DNA from: Tilletia caries
Taxonomy: Eukaryota; Basidiomycota; Exobasidiomycetes; Tilletiales; Tilletiaceae
Direction of reading: 5' to 3'
DNA: 64,000 bases
Assembly (NCBI GenBank): GCA_032718865.1
Contig: JALUTQ010000041.1
Coordinates: 1,488,001 to 1,552,000, forward strand
Part shown: piece by piece, positions 1-9,766 of the stretch
How the letters are laid out: each line of letters begins with the position of its first letter
Numbering within the stretch: position 1 is the first letter of the stretch
Position numbers and translations under genes: made by a program
Notes under the pieces: model-generated
What the model was told of the DNA's origin: nothing
Seen by the model: the letters and a program-made list of their open reading frames with translations, nothing else
Database searches by the model: none

Positions 1-2
1 TG

Positions 3-635
3 CCTGCCTTGAACCTGTACGACCCTTCCTGGCCGATCCCCGCTTTACAACCCGCTCCCTCTGCCCCTTCCTCCGACGGGCCCAGCACCGCTCCAGAGGG
101 GACGACGGCCGATGATACCGAGGAGAGCCCAGACACGAACACGAGCACGACCACGAGCGGATGGACGCACCTGACCCACCCGATCTCCGCCCTCTACGCC
201 GGGAAGATGCCGTACGTGTCCCGGGACCTGCTCCAATTCCCCTTCTCCACCCCGTCCGACAACCTGCTCGACCTCGCCCTCCTGCTGCACTCCTCCGGCC
301 GGCTCGGCAAACTGCGCTCGATCTCGTCCGCGGAGAACGGGGAGGTGGTGTACGACCGCGACGTGGGGTATGCGAAGGTGTCTGCGGTGCGGGTCGTGCC
401 GCGCGTTGTGGGGGAGGAGAGGAAGAAGTTGAAGGCCGGCGGGATGGTTAGTATGGATGGGGAGCGGGTGCCGTATGGGCCTTTTCAGGTGGAGGTTACG
501 CGTGGTGTGAGCTGGTTTGCGCTTTCGCTTTATGGAGGGTTTGCGTGTCCGCTCGTCATGCCACCGGGTACGTCGACGGAGGCGGAAGCTGCGCTCCAAC
601 TTGCTGCGTCCTCTACGAAACGGCGGCGGCAATAG
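3..635 (+). CDS. Long-chain-base (sphingosine) kinase, C-terminal part
   Basis: The reading frame is open through the left edge, so the start and the ATP-binding DAGK catalytic domain lie outside the window. The visible 211 residues match the C-terminal lobe of fungal Lcb4/Lcb5-type kinases, which phosphorylate dihydro- and phytosphingosine. The recognisable parts are a Y/W-V-S/A-x-D-x-x-x-F-P-like stretch followed by P-S-D-x-x-x-D-L, a Y-x-K-V-x-A-x-R-V-x-P segment, and the family signature 'DGERVPYGPFQVEV'. A Ser/Pro/Thr-rich insert near the left edge is probably a disordered loop. The terminal 'LSLYGGFACP' is similar in position and character to the end of family members, so I end the gene at the in-frame TAG at 633-635. 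An alternative splice (see findings) could extend it with a hydrophobic tail. Family call is solid; exact C-terminus is not. Confidence 0.75.
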   Translation, partial: PALNLYDPSWPIPALQPAPSAPSSDGPSTAPEGTTADDTEESPDTNTSTTTSGWTHLTHPISALYAGKMPYVSRDLLQFPFSTPSDNLLDLALLLHSSGRLGKLRSISSAENGEVVYDRDVGYAKVSAVRVVPRVVGEERKKLKAGGMVSMDGERVPYGPFQVEVTRGVSWFALSLYGGFACPLVMPPGTSTEAEAALQLAASSTKRRRQ

Positions 636-1562
636 GAACTCGGACACGGGCACTTCAGTTCGATGGATGGATGGTGGTCGAACCCGATTGCGTCGCTCAG
701 GTTGGGCGCGTTCGGGAACCATCCGGTCTTGCTGGTTGTGGTGCTCGTGTCGATTGGGATCGTGCCGTTGGCCGCGTTCTGGCTTTTCTCGTCGTCGCGG
801 CTTCGGTAGGCGGAGGGCTGCGGTGGGTTGGGGATGGGTTAGGGTGGAGTCTATCAGGGGGAGGCTGCAGCGACGGAGAAGGGCAACGGGGACGGGGACG
901 GGCACGCCCTGGGGGTCGGTCCACTCCAGCAAGCTCGCCGTCCACCGCCACCACGAGGAGAGCCGACATCGACGGACGCCGTCGGTCTCGTGGACAAAGT
1001 TGCTCGGGCCTCAAGATACGTATTCGCCTTGCTTCACGCTCTTCCAAAATTTAGAGATCCAAAGGTCCTGTCTTTCCGAACATATAACATCAACATACCC
1101 CTTCCCCTTCCAGCGCTCTTCTGGCCTGGCCTGGAAGCTGGAAATGCTCAGCGAAATGAAGGAGTAATGGATTCATCCTTGTCTCCCCCATGCGAGTGCC
1201 CCTGTGTTCCCATCAGTCTTCTTCGACTTGTCTTCCCTCACTCTCACCACTCTCAGTGGAAAACGTGTACGAACGGGCAACACATGCAAGTCCCTCTGAC
1301 GACCGGTGTGGACCCATCCCTCTCCTTTCTGACCACTTTCCGTCCGCCGTCTTGGCTCACTCTCGCTGCTCTCCGTGGAAACCATTGGGAACGGGATGTG
1401 TGTGTGTGTGGGACTGCGATGTTTGCAAGGGAGAAGAAAAATGGGGGGGGGGAAGAAGGGCTTGCATACAAGGTGTGTGGATGTGTCACCTCAATCGAGG
1501 GTGAGGACGGACAATGGACATGTGCATGAGAGAGAAGCCGGTTAAACGAAGGACACAAGCGT
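636..1562. other. Intergenic / 3' flanks, no supported gene
   Basis: This stretch lies between the ends of the convergent LCB kinase (+) and eL34 (-) genes and should hold both 3' UTRs. The only suggestive coding piece is a 48-codon ATG ORF (663-809) whose product has one strongly hydrophobic segment. It is in frame with the kinase if 507-635 is an intron. The rest has short G-runs and a (GT)n tract near 1399-1411 and no convincing ORF. Confidence 0.5.
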
Positions 1563-2432
1563 TTACTTGGTCTTCTGGGCGTTCTTGACGACCTGCTTCA
1601 CGATGGCGGCCTCCTCGACGAGGAAGGCGCGGATGATGCTGTGAAGGGGGGGAAGGAGAGAGAGGAGTGTTGTTCAGCTTCGGTTGCGGTCTTGACATCT
1701 TGTTGGGGAGGGGAGGGGTTTCCTCCAGGTTGCGTGACCGTTCCGCTGATTCCCCCATCGCACGTACTCCGTCGGGCACGACATCCAGTGCTTGTGAATG
1801 CGCAGCCGCCTGTGGAGCGGGAGGGCCACAGGGCAGGACATAGAGATCTAGTGTCTCCCCACGACTTCGGAGGATGCACACCAGCACAGTTTCCCGGCCA
1901 TCCCGCGCAGAGAGAGCCTTCCATTGAAGTTTGACGCCCAACCTATTTCCGCACTCCGCAGTCCGATGTATGCGGGCGCGCTGGATGCTGGAGGTGTCGC
2001 ATCCGGTCGCTTTGCCCTGTTCCCCTTGGCCCAGATGTGCGCCTGCGTGTCGTGCGATGCAGATCTGTGGCAGTCCCAACACTGTGCCGCATCGCTCCCG
2101 CTCTGTTGCCCTTCTTGACAGGTCCCGCTGGCATGTAGATGAAAGAGAGAGGAGAGGAGAAAGACTCACCGTGTGCGGACACAGTCAGCACATCGGCTCC
2201 CACCGTATGCGCGCTGGACGGTCTTTCCGGTCTTGGAGATGTTAGCATACTCGCGCGGGCGGAGTGCCTTGATTCCGGGAAGACCCTGGTGGCAGTCGCC
2301 GCACTTGGGCTGGGAGGCAAGCTTCTTGATGTGGAGGTAGCGGAGCTTGCCGCCGGGGGTCTTGATGATTCTCCTCCGGTTTGACTTGGTGTTGTAGGGT
2401 TGGCGCTTGCGGAGAGTGACGCGTTGGACCAT
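1563..2432 (-). CDS. RPL34: 60S ribosomal protein eL34
   Basis: Two coding exons: 2170-2432 and 1563-1638, 112 residues in total, closing in frame across the intron at 1639-2169. The protein starts 'MVQRVTLRKRQPYNT', carries the zinc-binding cysteines of the family ('KCGDCHQGL' and 'GGSRCADCV') and ends in a basic tail after 'RIIRAFLVEEAAIVKQVV'. It is a structural protein of the large cytosolic ribosomal subunit. The donor is GTGAGT and the acceptor CACAG. The 531-nt intron is much longer than the others in this window. A further GTGAGT/CACAG pair just upstream (2446-2566) looks like a 5'UTR intron. It is divergent from the phospholipase gene, with about 370 bp between the likely 5' end and that ATG. 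Confidence 0.95.
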
Positions 2433-2445
2433 GGTGGGCAGCTAG

Positions 2446-2566
2446 CTGTGAGTCTTGAGGGGCTGTCTCACCGCGAGAGGAAGGGGTATCAGAGGGACAG
2501 AGAGAGAGGGGGGATGCTGAGTACGGCGGTGAGGATGGCGGATGGCGGATGGCGAGGTTCACTCAC
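2446..2566 (-). other. Probable 5'UTR intron of eL34
   Basis: On the minus strand a GTGAGT donor (2561-2566) and a CTCACAG acceptor (2446-2450) bracket 121 nt just before the start codon at 2432. 5'UTR introns are common in fungal ribosomal protein genes. Without transcripts this is inferred from motifs only. Confidence 0.5.
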
Positions 2567-2943
2567 CTGCGATGTGGACCTTGACTTGATGGTGGACAGC
2601 GGCGAGAGCGACGGACGAGGGCGAAGAGATCTTCCCGGTGTGCATCCGACAAAATGGACGAGTGTGATCACTTTTGCGGATGATCACGGTGAGCCTCGCC
2701 ACGTGGGATGGTCAGCCTTCGCAACTTTCTCACGCTGCCCCACGTGGCTGTCGTTCAGGAAAGGCTTGGCATCATGCACGGTGGTGTCATCGATGTGGTT
2801 CCCGAGGGGCAATGCCGATCCCCCGTCTCATCCCGTCTCACAATTCGGTGCAGTCAGTCAGGCCATCCCGCACGCGCTGCTCACTGAGTTGGACGACGTC
2901 GGGCCCATCCTCAGTGCGCTCGATGTCATCTCCCAATAACATA

Positions 2944-5163
2944 ATGAGCTCGCAGCTGGCCCCCCTGCGCGTGCACCGCCTCCAGCACCTCGACCCGCCC
3001 TCGCACCACGTCTTCACCGCCATCCCGTCCAAGGGCAACGGCGGCGGCAACGGCATCGGCATCGGCATCGGCGCATGGCTTCCCCACTGGAACGCCGTCC
3101 CCGAGAGGTTCTTCCACCCGCGCCATCGCAGCGGTCACCCCAACCACGACCCTGCAGACCCGCCCCAAGACCTCGACGAACACCCGGACACCCACCTCCT
3201 GCGCATCGGATTCCAGAACCCATGGCCCTCCTTCATCCGGCCCTCGTTCTCGCAGATCTGGCACGCCCTCCGCTGGGGCGTACCCCCGCCCCACTTCGAG
3301 CCTGACACCTCACACACCGAACCCAAGGAGCTCCGCAGACGGATGAGGAACGACCCGGAACTCCACCTCGCCGTACAGACACCGGACTTCACACACCAGC
3401 ACCGCTCCGTCAAAGCCACCTGGCTCGGACATGCAGGCACCCTCCTCACTGTACCGCCCTTGAACGCACGCACAGAGCCCTTCCGCATCCTCTTCGACCC
3501 CATCTTCTCCAACCGCTGCTCGCCCCTCCGCGGAGCTGGGCCTCTGCGCGCATACCCACCGCCCTGCCAAGTATCCGACCTGCCCCCCATCGACCTCGTC
3601 ATCATCTCTCACAACCACTACGACCATCTCGACTACGATACCATCTCGGACCTCTGGGCTGCCAACGAGCAGCGCGGCATCCGCTTCGTTGCGCCCTTGG
3701 GCAACAAGACCTGGTTCACTCAGGAAGGACTCGGCATCGATCCACAGCGTGTCGTCGATCTCGATTGGTGGGATGAGCTCGTCCTAGGTGGAGCCCAGGT
3801 GCTCCCTGCCTCTGCATCTGCATCTGCTGAGAAGGAGGACGAAAAGGAGGAGCCCACATTACACGCCGAAGTACAAGTCCCCGCCACCTCCGTCCTCGAA
3901 GACGAGCAATCCGCCTCCCCTCCCCAGCCAGCCACCTCCACCTCCACCTCCAAGCACGAAGCAGCCGAGCTCGCCCACTCCCTCCACGACGGTCTCACCC
4001 CACGCGAGCGAGACGCCCTCCAAGAACCCGAGCTACCCTTCCTACGCATCATCTGCACACCCGCCCAACACCAGTCCGGCCGGTACGCCGTCGATGCATG
4101 TTCGGCGTTGTGGTCCTCCTGGGTGGTCGAGTACCACCACTCTGAGGGCGAGGACAAGGAGAGACGCTGTTTTAGGACCTTCTTTGGCGGGGATACCGGA
4201 TATCGGTTCCATGATACCATCGCGGCCGCCGAGCGGGAGGCAGAGGCCAAGGCCAATCAGCAGAAGCGCAAGGAGGCGCACCGGAAGAAGAAGCAGCAGG
4301 CCCGGGCCAGTTTGGATGGTGCCGGTAATGCTTCGCCATTGAAGAAATTGGGAAAGCGGTTCTCCCTCTCGAGTAAGAGTTCCCGGTCGTCGGCGTCCTC
4401 GTCGGGCAGGACGAACACGCCTCGGGGGTCGGGGGTCGTGAATGAGGAGCCGGTGCAAACTGCGGATCTACCCAACGTGTCTCAAAACAACAACAAGGAG
4501 AGCAACGACGACGAGGAAGAACCGCCGATCCTGATCTCCGAGCTCGAAGACCTTGCCGAAAAGAAGCACCCCCCCTCCGGAGAAGACGAAAGGTCCTTCC
4601 CCGCCTGTCCCGCGTTCACAAACATACGAACCGTGCTCGGCACACCGGACCTCCTCCTCCTCCCCATCAGCGTAGGCGCGACGATCTCCTTCCTGAAATC
4701 GTACGACCCGCTGCCGCCGAAGTGGAGCCCTTTCCCCAGGGTCGACGAGCGCTTGACGAGCGCGGTGCATATGGGGCCGGAGGATGCTGTGAGGGTGTTC
4801 CAGTTGATGACGGAGCGGGCTGCGGAGGAGGAGGAGGAGGGGGGGGAGTATGGTCCGCCTGCTTCGGCTCATTTGAGGCGGTTTGCACACCTCGCCTCGG
4901 GTTCGGGTGAGGGAAGGGGGAGGGGGGCGACGGCGCTGGCGATTCACTGGGGCACTTTTGTGGGTGGCAAGGACGAGGTGCATCAGAGTATTCGGGCGTT
5001 GAGGCGGGCTTGTGGGAAGGAGGGCGTCCGGTTCGTTAGGCAGTCTCAGCGTGGCGGGGAACCGGAGGCGGGGGAGGGGGAGGGGGAGGGGGAGGGGGAG
5101 AAGGATGGGAGGAATACGTTCGCGTTGGTCAATCATGGGGAGAGTGTCGTCGTGCGGCTCTGA
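2944..5163 (+). CDS. NAPE-hydrolysing phospholipase D-like metallo-hydrolase (FMP30 family)
   Basis: A single-exon gene of 739 codons. The first in-frame ATG of this domain context is 2944 (an alternative is 2923); the ORF is open further upstream but that part overlaps the promoter. The fold is the metallo-beta-lactamase family of N-acyl-phosphatidylethanolamine phospholipase D and yeast Fmp30. It shows 'TWLGHAGTLLTV', 'FDPIFSNRCSP', the zinc motif 'SHNHYDHLDY' (HxHxDH, about residue 223), a late 'FFGGDTGYR' and a C-terminal 'AIHWGTF'. The protein is much longer than usual because of two low-complexity inserts: an acidic Ser/Pro-rich one around residues 285-350 and a Lys/Arg then Ser-rich one around residues 430-545. 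The C-terminus has a Gly/Glu repeat (GEGEGE). The upstream region contains two CACGTG E-box motifs (about 2701 and 2739). The family is clear; the exact substrate is inferred. Confidence 0.85.
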   Translation: MSSQLAPLRVHRLQHLDPPSHHVFTAIPSKGNGGGNGIGIGIGAWLPHWNAVPERFFHPRHRSGHPNHDPADPPQDLDEHPDTHLLRIGFQNPWPSFIRPSFSQIWHALRWGVPPPHFEPDTSHTEPKELRRRMRNDPELHLAVQTPDFTHQHRSVKATWLGHAGTLLTVPPLNARTEPFRILFDPIFSNRCSPLRGAGPLRAYPPPCQVSDLPPIDLVIISHNHYDHLDYDTISDLWAANEQRGIRFVAPLGNKTWFTQEGLGIDPQRVVDLDWWDELVLGGAQVLPASASASAEKEDEKEEPTLHAEVQVPATSVLEDEQSASPPQPATSTSTSKHEAAELAHSLHDGLTPRERDALQEPELPFLRIICTPAQHQSGRYAVDACSALWSSWVVEYHHSEGEDKERRCFRTFFGGDTGYRFHDTIAAAEREAEAKANQQKRKEAHRKKKQQARASLDGAGNASPLKKLGKRFSLSSKSSRSSASSSGRTNTPRGSGVVNEEPVQTADLPNVSQNNNKESNDDEEEPPILISELEDLAEKKHPPSGEDERSFPACPAFTNIRTVLGTPDLLLLPISVGATISFLKSYDPLPPKWSPFPRVDERLTSAVHMGPEDAVRVFQLMTERAAEEEEEGGEYGPPASAHLRRFAHLASGSGEGRGRGATALAIHWGTFVGGKDEVHQSIRALRRACGKEGVRFVRQSQRGGEPEAGEGEGEGEGEKDGRNTFALVNHGESVVVRL

Positions 5164-5648
5164 GTGGCTTTGCCTTCTTTCCTTCTTCTCCCATCCTCTC
5201 GCAGTTTCACAGCTTCAGGACTTTTGGGGATTTCGAGGGAACCCCCCTCTTCCCTTCCCCCCTCCCTCATACTCGACACGGAGGATCGGAAATACTGGAC
5301 CTACTTCAACGCTACTCTTTCCTATCGGTTTCGGTTTTCTCTTATTCCCATATACCTTATTCGAACCTATATATCCACATCTTTCCTGTTGGAACTGCTT
5401 TGTTGGAATGGAGAAGGAAGGACCTGGATTGAAGGTGTGACCTGAACGCATAGACGTATCAGCACGTCCAGGTTCTATTCATAGGGCGCTGCCTGACACG
5501 AGGAAGATGGTATGATTGAAATGAATGTGTTTGTTTCTTTGTTGGCAAGAGGTTGGTACAGAAAGTACAGTCAGTCAAGAGAGTGTGTGTTGTATGTTTG
5601 TTCCTGTGGAGGGAGAGAGAGAGAGGCCTTGCGCTCCCAGTCCCGGTT
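5164..5648. other. Convergent 3' flanks, no gene seen
   Basis: About 485 bp between two convergent stop codons (5163 + and 5649 -). It is pyrimidine-rich and AT-richer than the coding regions, consistent with 3'UTRs. No ORF with protein-like composition. Confidence 0.6.
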
Positions 5649-8600
5649 TCAGGCTGCACAGAAGACGTCTACGACGCCGTCGGCCCGCACAGCAGGACGT
5701 GCAAAGCAAGGCTGCGTCTTATTGGGCCCTCCCATCCCTCCTTCCTCCACCGACGTTGGCGAGACAGAGCCGGCGCCCCGGTGCGGTTGCATCCCTACCA
5801 GACCCAACCCTAGCCCGCTCCCGCTCCCGCTGCCGGAGCTCGAACCAAAGCTGGAGTCGTGTGCAGACGAGGACGGCGTACTCCTCCGCTGATTGCCGTT
5901 ACCCGTCCCCGTCCCCGTGGGACCGGTCCCGGCGCCAGTAGAGGAGTAGAACTGGAACAGCTTCAGGGTAGGTGAGACGTAGCTCCCTCGTTCGGAGGGG
6001 GCTCCACTTGCCAGTCCCCCGCCGCCGCCCCCGCTGAATCGGAACGCGTTGAGGCCGGGCAGGCTCAGACTGTTCGTCGAGTCGCGCAGGGCGAGCGCGT
6101 TGGCTGCGTTCAAGTTCGAGGCCGTCGTGGGCACCGGGCCGGCGGGTGTCTGGTTGATGTTGTGCCGGGGTGAAGGCGATGGCGCAGCTGATGGTTGGCT
6201 GTAGAAGCTTTGCGAGAAAGAGGACGAGACGGGTCCGAAGTGAGCTCCTTGCTCGTCCTGCTGCTGCTGCTCCTGCTGCTGTTCCTGCTGTTGGCCGACC
6301 TCCTCCTGAAGAGCAGCGACGAGCTCATCATACACCATCTGCACCGAGGCCGGCGGCGCGAAGGACTGGTATTGATGATGAGCGGCAAGCAAGTGCTGCG
6401 CAAGCATACGCTGCTGCTCCTTCTCCTGCAACGCAAGCGTCGCCCCGTCCGTCGTCGTCGTCCGTTCCCGGAACGCACGCGCAGGCATCGTCGACGGAAG
6501 GAAGGTGAGCACAGGAGAAACGTTGCCATACCCTCCTCCTACGGTCATCTCTGCACGTTGGACGACGAGGTCCCGCTCGGTAGCCGCTGCCAATGCGGAG
6601 ATCTCGTTCGCCTTTCTGTTGTCGGGGCTGTACGAGTACCCAAGAGGCGCAGGCGTCGGTGAGCTCGCGCGCGTATCGAGAGTGTCCATCGACCGTGATG
6701 ACGCAGGGGTGGAGCCGCAGCTACTGGGTGCGAAGGTCGTCAGGGCGTCGCCGCCTCCACCACCACCACCAATCATTGAACGAGGCTCGCTCGTGAAGGA
6801 CGCATTGGGCAGGATCGTCGTCGGCACCGCGGTAGTGGGCGTGATGTTCCGATGACGAGTCTTCCGCGGGCTTCCGGACGCTACTGCGCCCGAAGGTTCG
6901 CGGATGCTCAAGCGGGCCAGACTGAAGGAGGAGGAGGACGGGGACGAGCCCGTCAAACCGCGAGCGTGGCCAAGGGCGTGAATGGGCGAGAGGGAGAGCG
7001 AAGACTCCTCACTCTCCGCGCGCTTGAGCGCTTCCAAATTCGACCGAAGACGTTGTTCGCGCAGGAGCAGGACGGAGTGTGCCGAGGACGACTTGGACAT
7101 CTGCGACAGGCTTGGTGACAGCGTGGTCGAATTCGTCGTCGGGATCGCCGTCATCGACTTCTGAGGCGTCGTGTTCAGGGTGTTTGTCCGGATCGGCTCG
7201 ACGTGGTGCGCCGTGGTGATGGGAGCTCCTCCGCCTCCCGGGAAGTGCGCAGCAGCAGCTGCAACGCCATTGGCTGCGTTCGTCGCAAGCGTAGCGGCGT
7301 AGCTCGCGAGTGCGGGGGCACTTGCGCTCGAGGACCAGAGCGAGAAGGGGAAGTGCGGCATGTCGATCGGCGAGATTCCGTCCATGGCGATCCCGGAGAG
7401 GATGATAAGGTCGTCCGATTTGTTCGAAGCGGTGCGGTTCAGCTCCGGACGCAGCTGTGGGTATCGTGACTCGGGTAAAGGGAAGCCAGCGTCGATCTGT
7501 CGGCGGTTGAGCGAGGAGAGGGAGGTGGTGGTGTCTGCAGAGCTGACGCCGTGCTGCTGCCTTCCACTCCGCCGAGGCTGCGGGATCTCCCGTCGTCCAG
7601 TCTCATTCTCTGCCGCAAGTTCGCTCTGGACCCGCTCCAGTGCCTTCGATCTCGCATAGGCGACTTCACTCGCGGCTGTGGCGCCTTCCAACGCGCGGAG
7701 GACGCTCTGTGGCACAGCTGCGTGGCCGATGAAACTCATCCCGCTGCTACTTGCGCTGATCGCGGCTAGATTGTCACAGCTGCCCACTCGAAGGGGGCTG
7801 CCGGTCCGGAGCGAGCCTTCGGGAACGTCTCGCCAGGTCATGTGTTGGAGGGTCTCGATGGACAGTGAGGGGACTGGTTCGACCGGCTCGTCCACTTCAG
7901 GCTCTACACGCACAATCGACGGCGCAGAGATGCTTCGGCGAGCTTGGGTCATCGCAAAATCTAGGTAAAGAAGGAATTGAAGCTCAGTTGTCTCGCTCCT
8001 TCCCCTTTCTCCAGCTATAATGTTTGCTTGAATGTACAACGCACCTTGAATATCATCCTCGTGAACCTCGCCGCTTTCCGTGTGCTCCGTGTAGTAAGAT
8101 GTGGTGGGACCAGAAGTATTGGCGGACCTCATACGGTGCGCTCCATCTTCGACAAACCCAAGGCCGATTGTGGGAGCGGACGTGTCCGAATGTGACAAAC
8201 GAGAGGACGGCGCTGAGCCCATGTTGGTCACTCTCAGGTTGGGAGACCACCCGATCAGGGGCGAATTCCGAGCGGAACCCGTGTCCGGGATCAGTCTGCC
8301 CGTGAGCGTGCCTCCGCCGGGGGCGACAGGAAAAGAAGTCCACCTCTGCACCTCCCTCGGACTGTGCGCTCCACTCAATGTGTTCATGTCTGGCGAGAAA
8401 ATGGCCGAGGGGGAAGCGATGACGGGGCTGGCGATGATGTCCTCGTACCTCAGTGCGGGAGGCATAGTGATTGCCATGCCTGTCGCCCGACTGATGGCGA
8501 GTCCTCGTGCGACGCTGGAGATCGCCTTGGAGGGTGCGTTGCTGTAGATTTCCTTGTGCGGCAGAGTGGTTGTTTCGCTGAACATACTCATCTCTGCCTT

Positions 8601-9353
8601 TCGATCTGGCCTTCGATTCAACGATGATGGCATGAAGAAACGCGTCTCGAAGCCGTCCTCATCCTTTTCCGGCATGGGCGAGGAGTGTATCGAACGTTTG
8701 TCGAGACTGCTGGCAGTGTCCTTCCGGATCACGACCGGCTTCTTGGCAGAGCGACGTCTGAGGAAAGCGGGGAGCGATCGACTTCGATCTAAGAAGTTTG
8801 CGTATCGGCGGCAGAGGCAGACGCCGATCATGAAGGCGATCAGCATGAGGAGGATGACGCCTGCTGCGCTGAGTGCGACTACCACGGGCGTTGGTTGATT
8901 TGAATTCCAGGAAGGATCAGCAACCGCCTCTGATGCAGCTGTGGCCGTCGGAATGATCGCACCATCCGTCAGATCCGGTGACACTGCGGTCGAGGAAGGA
9001 TCTAGCATGTTCTGATCCTGATCCTGAGAGTGAGAGCCGTGTCCACGCGTTGGTGACAAGTGAGGCACAATGGCAACGACTGGAATAGGCGCCAGTGGTT
9101 TCCGTCCAGGCCCATCCAAGATCACGGTGCCCACAAAGTTGGGCCCGTGGCCTTTCCCACCGAGACCGACGTCGCTGGGTAGCGCAATTGTGATGGGCTG
9201 CACTGCAATAGCGGAGGACGACGCTCGAGGCTGTGGGGCGTCTGTTGGAGATGCATCTGAGCTTCGTAGACGTTGTACCCGGATGGGCGCGCCAGCGCGA
9301 TGGTCGGCTCGAGTATGGACGGCATGGGAGAAGTTGGCGTGGACGTACTTCAT
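5649..9353 (-). CDS. Large single-pass membrane protein, Ser/Pro-rich, function unknown
   Basis: 1206 codons after removal of one 84-nt intron (7961-8044; GTGCGT donor, ACCTAG acceptor). The intron length is a multiple of three and it has no stop, so it would read through silently if retained. I place the start at the ATG at 9353; the frame is open a little further up, but only from a TTG codon. Around residues 155-185 there is one strong transmembrane segment ('VVALSAAGVILLMLIAFMIG') followed by CLCRRY and a basic stretch, which predicts a short N-terminal exterior part and a large cytoplasmic tail. The tail is Ser/Thr/Pro/Ala-rich and disordered, with a poly-Gln stretch and Gly runs. No enzymatic motif is seen. 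The topology resembles fungal wall-stress sensor-like or adaptor proteins, but no family can be named. An upstream coding exon is possible because an acceptor-like TTCAG lies 14-18 bp before the ATG. Confidence 0.7.
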   Translation of the reverse strand: MKYVHANFSHAVHTRADHRAGAPIRVQRLRSSDASPTDAPQPRASSSAIAVQPITIALPSDVGLGGKGHGPNFVGTVILDGPGRKPLAPIPVVAIVPHLSPTRGHGSHSQDQDQNMLDPSSTAVSPDLTDGAIIPTATAASEAVADPSWNSNQPTPVVVALSAAGVILLMLIAFMIGVCLCRRYANFLDRSRSLPAFLRRRSAKKPVVIRKDTASSLDKRSIHSSPMPEKDEDGFETRFFMPSSLNRRPDRKAEMSMFSETTTLPHKEIYSNAPSKAISSVARGLAISRATGMAITMPPALRYEDIIASPVIASPSAIFSPDMNTLSGAHSPREVQRWTSFPVAPGGGTLTGRLIPDTGSARNSPLIGWSPNLRVTNMGSAPSSRLSHSDTSAPTIGLGFVEDGAHRMRSANTSGPTTSYYTEHTESGEVHEDDIQGALYIQANIIAGERGRSETTELQFLLYLDFAMTQARRSISAPSIVRVEPEVDEPVEPVPSLSIETLQHMTWRDVPEGSLRTGSPLRVGSCDNLAAISASSSGMSFIGHAAVPQSVLRALEGATAASEVAYARSKALERVQSELAAENETGRREIPQPRRSGRQQHGVSSADTTTSLSSLNRRQIDAGFPLPESRYPQLRPELNRTASNKSDDLIILSGIAMDGISPIDMPHFPFSLWSSSASAPALASYAATLATNAANGVAAAAAHFPGGGGAPITTAHHVEPIRTNTLNTTPQKSMTAIPTTNSTTLSPSLSQMSKSSSAHSVLLLREQRLRSNLEALKRAESEESSLSLSPIHALGHARGLTGSSPSSSSFSLARLSIREPSGAVASGSPRKTRHRNITPTTAVPTTILPNASFTSEPRSMIGGGGGGGDALTTFAPSSCGSTPASSRSMDTLDTRASSPTPAPLGYSYSPDNRKANEISALAAATERDLVVQRAEMTVGGGYGNVSPVLTFLPSTMPARAFRERTTTTDGATLALQEKEQQRMLAQHLLAAHHQYQSFAPPASVQMVYDELVAALQEEVGQQQEQQQEQQQQDEQGAHFGPVSSSFSQSFYSQPSAAPSPSPRHNINQTPAGPVPTTASNLNAANALALRDSTNSLSLPGLNAFRFSGGGGGGLASGAPSERGSYVSPTLKLFQFYSSTGAGTGPTGTGTGNGNQRRSTPSSSAHDSSFGSSSGSGSGSGLGLGLVGMQPHRGAGSVSPTSVEEGGMGGPNKTQPCFARPAVRADGVVDVFCAA

Positions 9354-9766
9354 GTTTCTTGATGCCTGAACGAAAGGAGTGTCGGTGTGATTAAAGGAGA
9401 TTGGCAAGACGCTGGGGTGGGAGAATAAGTTGAAGACGATAAGAATGAGACCGAGATGTTAATGATTGTGGTGAGCCAGCTCTTGAACAAGGCCCGTTTT
9501 CTTGTCGGACCGCTGTTGAGCACTGGTTGTGGAGATGTATTGAGTCGGGCAGGGTAATTAGGAGGAGATCGATGTCTTGCAAGGCATCGACGTTTTGCTT
9601 CTATTTGGCGGAAGATTAAGAGGCCGAAGGGTGTCGGAAGGTGAGAAGCTGAAAAGAATCTTGAAAGGCTGTGAATCGCTCCTCGAGGCAGAGGTGAGGA
9701 TGAGGAGGAGGGCGAATGGGTTGCGAAGGAGGGACGGGTGTCGATGTTGAAGGTTGTAAGGGTATA
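9354..9766. other. Probable promoter / 5' leader of the membrane protein gene
   Basis: No ORF with coding character. The minus strand has an acceptor-like CGTTCAG about 18 nt before the ATG at 9353, so the leader may be spliced. Confidence 0.4.

Noticed and set aside
45..932. A 295-codon minus-strand ORF at the left edge
   Set aside because: It is antisense to the LCB kinase and highly Arg/Pro-rich.
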